The position numbers and the translations under genes are program-made. Shown piece by piece: positions 59,219-64,000 of a stretch of DNA of 64,000 nucleotides; the stretch's first letter is position 1; each line of letters opens with the position of its first letter. The DNA is from Plasmopara viticola (taxonomy: Eukaryota; Oomycota; Peronosporomycetes; Peronosporales; Peronosporaceae), in the NCBI GenBank assembly GCA_001695595.3, contig MBPM02000044.1, positions 372,001 to 436,000 on the forward strand, given 5' to 3'. The notes beneath the pieces were generated by a model that worked only from the letters and a program-made list of their open reading frames with translations, made no database searches and was not told the origin of the DNA.

Positions 59219-61354
59219 ATGATGATGGCGCATCGTGTTTGCCCTGAGCAAACACCGAAACTTTCCCAAAACTGCGTTGGTGAGCATGTCACAACAACAA
59301 ACAATCTTTCGCCGACTGTAATGCAACTCACGTGGATTGCTTTTGTATCGCTACATTTTCTGTGTTTTCTATATTTTGCGCTCGTGGGCTGGTGCTACTG
59401 GCACTTGCCTTATACCCGTCTGGATGCATGGCTATCCATGCTATCTATTGGAATAGGTACTGAGTATTATCATCCCATCGCGTTGATTTATGGATTTGTG
59501 GCTATGGTCCATGCTATCTATACTCTATTAATGATCGTTTTGTCTTGCTCGAGGAAAAGTGTGGTGTTCTCTATCACCAATGGTATTAAGCTTCCTGATT
59601 ATATTAAAGGAGTTGGTACACGCTGGGGTCGTATCGCACCATTAAGACACGGCATTGTATGGATTTGCCGTGCTGTATTTAAGCAAGATGGTTCCTTCGG
59701 AGTGGATGGGCCATACTTTGATAATGTGTTGCTATTTCGAGAAATAGTGGAGACTGCTTTGCAAACTTACCAAGCGTATCGGAACAGCTTGCTGCTTCCA
59801 CGCAAGGGGATCAATCGCATCTTCGTGGCACTGCTTGTTCTGAACTGCTGGAGCACAGCGCTCGTGCACTCCTTTTTTCACGGCCATGTCCATAAAAGAA
59901 GGCTTTTAATGCTTGCTTGCGACTGTTTTTTAGATTTTGTCTCTTCGATGGGAATAACAATTTTACTAGTGGCGTCATATATTCCGGATTTCGATTTTCA
60001 TAACAACGGCTTTCCATTTTTAAAGTGGTACGAAGACGTTTGGAGAGTCAATGCGATGAGTGAATTTGAAATTATTTTTGTTGCCTCGTGGACCGACATG
60101 GCTTCGCGGTTTGTGTTTGCTTTGAGTATGCTAGGAAGTATGAACAACATGAAAAAACTTACGCATATCAAGCCAGCGAGTAGCTATAAAAGTGCTACCA
60201 GCAATTTGAGACGAGCAAAAGCTGTCGCCCCTTTTAACGAGATTTCAATTAATTCCACAAATGGAGCTTTCAATGGAAATCAACGCTTTCTACGGTATTG
60301 GGTTGAAAAAGCAAAACAGGGATGCTTTCTTCTCTGGGGTTTTATCGTGTTAGCACTGCATGTGTACGCTGAGTCGACGCCTGAGTTGTCACAATGTACG
60401 ATGCAAGTGAAGCCGTGGTTGACGTCTCGAGCGTTTTGCTCGTTGCTTGAACTTAATTGCTATAGTTCAGGCTTTGGCGGTGCTAGAGCTGACGTCTCTG
60501 CGCAATGGAGTGAATTCGATCCTGCGACAGTAGTGCGAGTCGTGATACGCCATTGTCCCTCGCTGGAAATTCCTGTGACGTTGACTCAGTTTGTGGGATT
60601 GAAAGAGATCAAGATCTACAACTCGACCATTTCGAGCTGGAGTGATGAGGCCGCTATAGCTCAAGCCTTTCATCCATTACTGACGACGCTATTTCTCGTG
60701 CGAGTCAACATGTCAAATGGTGAGCTACCTCTCGGGCTTCAAGCTGATGACTTTCCTCAGTTACTGGAGGATATTGAGTTATGTGTCACAAATCTGCATT
60801 TTTTGCCGGAGGATCTCGACTTGAAGTGGCCGCAATACGCGAGTATTTACCTTGAAGCTAGCCACTTTAATCAAGTACCGCCACCACTAGTCCGACTAGG
60901 TCCATTTGACTTATCGTTGTCACAGAATCCAATCTCGACCATTCCAAAGGAACTTTTCGAGACCGAGTCAGTCGCATATCTCAATTTTGGTAGCACGTTG
61001 GTTTCAGAACTTCCCGAAGACGTGTCAAATATAGCTTCTTCAGTGTACGATGTCAATCTGCGAGATACTAGCGTTTCTTTTTTCTGGTCGTGGATTGATT
61101 CGTTGGCCATCACTCCGACAGAGATTCCATGGATATCCGCTGGAAGTACTCCGTATTGCTCCGACTTACAACACATTTTTGATAAGCAACGTGATGACTT
61201 TTCGAATTCGCCACCGATACAATCCGAAGTATCAATTTTGCAAAATGCCAGCATGGGCAACTGGGCTGTATTAAAAAATGCTGTATCTTGTGAGAAATTG
61301 AGTAATTTGTGGTACCCATTAGATTTTGAAGATGAATACAGCAAAATTGTTTAG
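59219..61354 (+). CDS. Multi-pass membrane protein with C-terminal leucine-rich repeats
   Basis: The open frame begins with TTG at 59195; the first ATG is at 59219, giving 711 residues. Hydrophobic membrane segments lie at about residues 38-60, 86-108, 200-220, 228-254, 284-306 and 368-384. After the last one comes a Cys-containing segment (CTMQVKPWL...FCSLLELNC). Irregular leucine-rich repeats follow at about 440-630, with units such as LPEDLDLKWPQY, VPPPLVRLGPFDLSLSQNPIS and LPEDVSNIASSVYDVNL. The layout (several helices, then an LRR domain) is that of a family common in oomycetes. It suggests a surface or endomembrane receptor-like protein without a kinase. There is no signal peptide of the usual kind. 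Its function is unknown. Confidence 0.85.
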   Translation: MMMAHRVCPEQTPKLSQNCVGEHVTTTNNLSPTVMQLTWIAFVSLHFLCFLYFALVGWCYWHLPYTRLDAWLSMLSIGIGTEYYHPIALIYGFVAMVHAIYTLLMIVLSCSRKSVVFSITNGIKLPDYIKGVGTRWGRIAPLRHGIVWICRAVFKQDGSFGVDGPYFDNVLLFREIVETALQTYQAYRNSLLLPRKGINRIFVALLVLNCWSTALVHSFFHGHVHKRRLLMLACDCFLDFVSSMGITILLVASYIPDFDFHNNGFPFLKWYEDVWRVNAMSEFEIIFVASWTDMASRFVFALSMLGSMNNMKKLTHIKPASSYKSATSNLRRAKAVAPFNEISINSTNGAFNGNQRFLRYWVEKAKQGCFLLWGFIVLALHVYAESTPELSQCTMQVKPWLTSRAFCSLLELNCYSSGFGGARADVSAQWSEFDPATVVRVVIRHCPSLEIPVTLTQFVGLKEIKIYNSTISSWSDEAAIAQAFHPLLTTLFLVRVNMSNGELPLGLQADDFPQLLEDIELCVTNLHFLPEDLDLKWPQYASIYLEASHFNQVPPPLVRLGPFDLSLSQNPISTIPKELFETESVAYLNFGSTLVSELPEDVSNIASSVYDVNLRDTSVSFFWSWIDSLAITPTEIPWISAGSTPYCSDLQHIFDKQRDDFSNSPPIQSEVSILQNASMGNWAVLKNAVSCEKLSNLWYPLDFEDEYSKIV

Positions 61355-62126
61355 AAACGATATTTCTCCAGTGTGCAAGTTTTATTCGTATACGAAGGTT
61401 TTTAAATACCCATCTGATGTTCTCACGCCAAAAGCTAAACGTTCCTCTTAAGTATGTCGCAAATTCAATAAAGACTTTGTGACAGTCCGTCGGCATGACA
61501 ATAACATATTGCAAATTTGTGCGACCTTGACCTCGCATTCTATTGCGCAAATTGTCGGACTGGTTTTGCCAAATACACAATTGATGACAGATGTTGACAT
61601 AAAGCTACGCGTCGTTCAAGCACACACAGTTCTCCTTAAACCTGGATGAAATAATTTTTTTATTATCGTCATCTCATGTCTGCCAAGGCTTTCGAAGTAA
61701 ATGGTTTGCATCGGCGCTACTCCGCCGACTGAGCTTTATGTGATCTTGACATACAACAACTTATATCGAAAATCACAGTGAACAAGTGACGATTTTAGTC
61801 AATCCTTTGGACAAAATTATTTGAAGTGTGTATCGCACTCGGCGGTTTGAGCGATATAACCAGTGTTTCGTGGGACTCACTTAACTCACTTCACTTATAA
61901 AGCCAAAATTTTGTCGATGCCAAGGGCTTCGGCAGCTACACATATTTTGCTTTGGTACTGATGTCATCCGGTCATTGGTTCTAAAAAATATTGCAACATT
62001 AGGCAGCAACATCCATCGATGTAGCAAGCACAAATTTCAGTATGACAATCGCAATATAAATCTCATTTTCAAATGAGCCGCCAACGTAAAGCTTAGCTTT
62101 TATAGTAAAAGCTGGCTGCCCGTCAT
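61355..62126. other. Intergenic downstream of the LRR gene
   Basis: No gene seen; the 3' end of the LRR transcript lies here. Confidence 0.35.
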
Positions 62127-62215
62127 AACGACCAATCGCTCACCGAGAGATCTTGCATCTTCCTGCACGCCCCCTCTGTGCAAGACGCGATGTGGCCCCT
62201 TACAAATTGAGTGCC
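62127..62215 (+). repeat. Dispersed repeat, fragment 3 (downstream of LRR gene)
   Basis: Direct-orientation partner of 58464-58550, with clear similarity over about 70 bases. The two copies bracket the LRR gene. Confidence 0.6.
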
Positions 62216-62365
62216 TTTTGTGCTCCAAGAACCACTACTTTCTTGTGTCTTTGCTCATCGAAGTGTATAGATTGCAGTTTATATACTGGTTTTCATATAC
62301 ACCCTAAATGTGTTTAATTAGTGAAACAAAAAGGGAATTTATATCTTCTTTTTAACTAAATACTC

Positions 62366-62687
62366 AAGGTTGGGGTGACGCCCTCCTTCTAAGCGCGGGG
62401 GCTAAATGCTCGCGCGCTTCGGGCAGGTGCTCTCGGGCATCTACAGGTCTCTAACGTAGTCTCACCCTCGACGCGACGGTCTCCAGCACCGGGCGCTACC
62501 TGGGCTCTTATCAAGTCAGAGATAAACAAAATAATGGAAGACCTTCACGACCTCGGTGCTGGCTGCACTGCCCGCCGAACGAGACCCGACGTATGCGGAC
62601 ACCACTCTATGCCGTGGACTAGCCATACTGAGCCTAGCACGTGCATAACTTGGCAACGCGATAACGTAATACATTACATTACATTAC
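62366..62687 (+). mobile_element. SINE-like retroposon, copy E (diverged)
   Basis: Nearly full-length, but the first bases (CGGAA) are missing and there are several substitutions and an insertion. The tail reads ACATT repeats instead of ACAAT. Target duplication is weak (TACTC). It is older than copies A-C. The frame within (62534-62812) is not a gene. Confidence 0.82.
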
Positions 62688-64000
62688 TCGGATGCCAGCG
62701 GTGCTACAGTAAATCTAGGAGTCGTCATTTTTTTAAGCTCTTGCCAGCAAAAAGCCGCCTTTCTTCTCTAAGCATAGCAAGCCGTTACATCGTTGCCCAC
62801 CAAAAGCTGTAATGTGGTCGCATCTGCAAACTCTTGCCGAAATAGATCTACGATGCTTGACTTATGCTTTTGCTACCACTTCGCTAAACCCATCAAACGC
62901 GACAGGGCAAGCTATTGCTCATTTTGCTATCGCTATTGCTAATTACAAGAATGAATGGGAATTCTACAATCGTGTGGGTTGCATATACAATTTTTACGAG
63001 TATCGAGATCAGTTGGCCGAAGCCGTCCTAGAGTCTCAAAATACAAATAGTGTCGGTCTTTTGATGATGATGCGTTAATAAGTCAACCTCTATACCTTAA
63101 ACATTATTCAAACCTGATCTGTCCCTTCGCACACACTCCCCCGATGAAAGCTTGCGAAAGCTATTTGCTTGAGCATAGACCATGCTTCACCGTAAATCGG
63201 GTTAATATGTCTCGCATAAAGACAAGAACCATACAAGCATAGCTTTGATGAAGCAGTTGCAAGCATCCGTTTCAAGGCTCTTCCTTCTCGCACAGCTTAC
63301 GCGCGATATATGATAGCTATAGCTATAGCCATCTCAATTTGAATCGCTCCATTTGCTAATGCTTAATGCTACTCTTTGCAACAACGAACAAATCACCAGC
63401 ACTGACAAGAAGACTTTTTCATCCGTTGTTGCTTAAGAAAGACATGTAAGAACTCACAAGGGCCGTATCCACTATTTTTCGAGTATTTTACCCGTACTAC
63501 TATCGCCGTTGACCGACGTCGGTAAGAGATCTTGTAAAATAAGCATTGAACTCATTAGTGGTAGTGCAATTAGTCGATCAATATGTCAAAAAGGTTCGTT
63601 TAATTTCTTTTAATCTAAAATTTGCTCAGAGAACCTTTGCTAATGCTTTTTTGTTATGCATGGACGACGACTTTATGAGTATAAAGCTCATAAATTCCAA
63701 AATCAAGAAACATACCACCGGACCACAAAAACAGCTGTGATGAAGCGAATGCCAGTATGTGTTGTAATTTTTATTGCTTTTTTGCGCAGCCAACGCGCGT
63801 AATATGACACTTGCCACGATCACAGCGCTTAGCACTCTTTCATGTGGTTTTGTACCATTTGATGCAACAAAAAACCTCGTTGCCAGTACCGACAGGCAAG
63901 CTATTGCTCAATATATAAAAATGTGGGACTTATCAAACCGTTATTGGCTATATACTTCTACATACATCGTGTCCGGCTTATAATTGTAAGGTTTTTGACT
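62688..64000. other. Intergenic with two similar degraded frames
   Basis: Plus frames at about 62812-63078 and 63774-63983 share ACAGGCAAGCTATTGCTCA. They also show a similar pattern: Leu/Ala-rich start, NATGQAIAHF versus STDRQAIAQY, then aromatic residues. They may be two worn copies of one unknown gene. Nothing else was recognised. Confidence 0.3.

Noticed and set aside
1..64000. CRISPR array or bacterial operon structure
   Set aside because: No regularly spaced short repeats; gene structure is eukaryotic with introns.

Overview
The window looks like nuclear DNA of an oomycete, probably Peronosporales (Phytophthora or a downy mildew); this is inferred from gene content, not tested by search. 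The evidence is eukaryotic genes with short GT-AG introns (roughly 60-120 bp), an Arb2/FYVE-like/AGC kinase fusion, a TKL-type tandem kinase, a multi-pass LRR membrane protein, MULE transposons with FAR1-type N-termini, and compact gene islands separated by long AT-rich decayed DNA.

Layout. 1-4109: two minus-strand genes, a coiled-coil protein cut by the window edge and the Arb2/FYVE-like/AGC kinase. 5505-10270: two broken MULE elements in opposite orientation, each with recognisable terminal inverted repeats. 10465-10805: first copy of a short retroposon (SINE-like) family that recurs at 45.7, 52.2, 52.9, 54.7 and 62.4 kb. 11381-12196: ATG101, two exons. 12.2-16.7 kb: decayed DNA. 16781-17890: a Polycomb-type RING/RAWUL (PCGF) gene in six small exons, recoverable only by splicing. 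17.9-32.9 kb: a 15-kb gene desert with a few degraded reading frames. 32891-33473: a MITE-like element with about 106-bp inverted repeats. 33.9-41.0 kb: the densest island: a low-complexity nuclear-type protein, a gene relic, an RNF168-like RING/PIP-box/NZF E3 ligase, a mitochondrial PPR-like protein, and LAMTOR2. 41.0-48.8 kb: decayed DNA with a Gypsy pol relic and a degraded gene. 48847-51924: myristoylated tandem pseudokinase-kinase. 52-59 kb: SINE-rich decayed DNA. 59219-61354: LRR multi-pass membrane protein. 61.4-64 kb: decayed DNA.

Working together. No operon logic is expected. LAMTOR2 (Ragulator, TORC1 activation) and ATG101 (autophagy initiation) act on the same nutrient axis but lie 29 kb apart, so the linkage is probably chance. 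The RNF168-like ligase and the PPR-like gene are divergent, with start codons 156 bp apart, and must share a promoter region. The PPR-like gene and LAMTOR2 converge. Several of these genes need splicing to become visible, and single-frame reading misses or misassigns them. Many predicted starts that begin with TTG were moved to the first real ATG.
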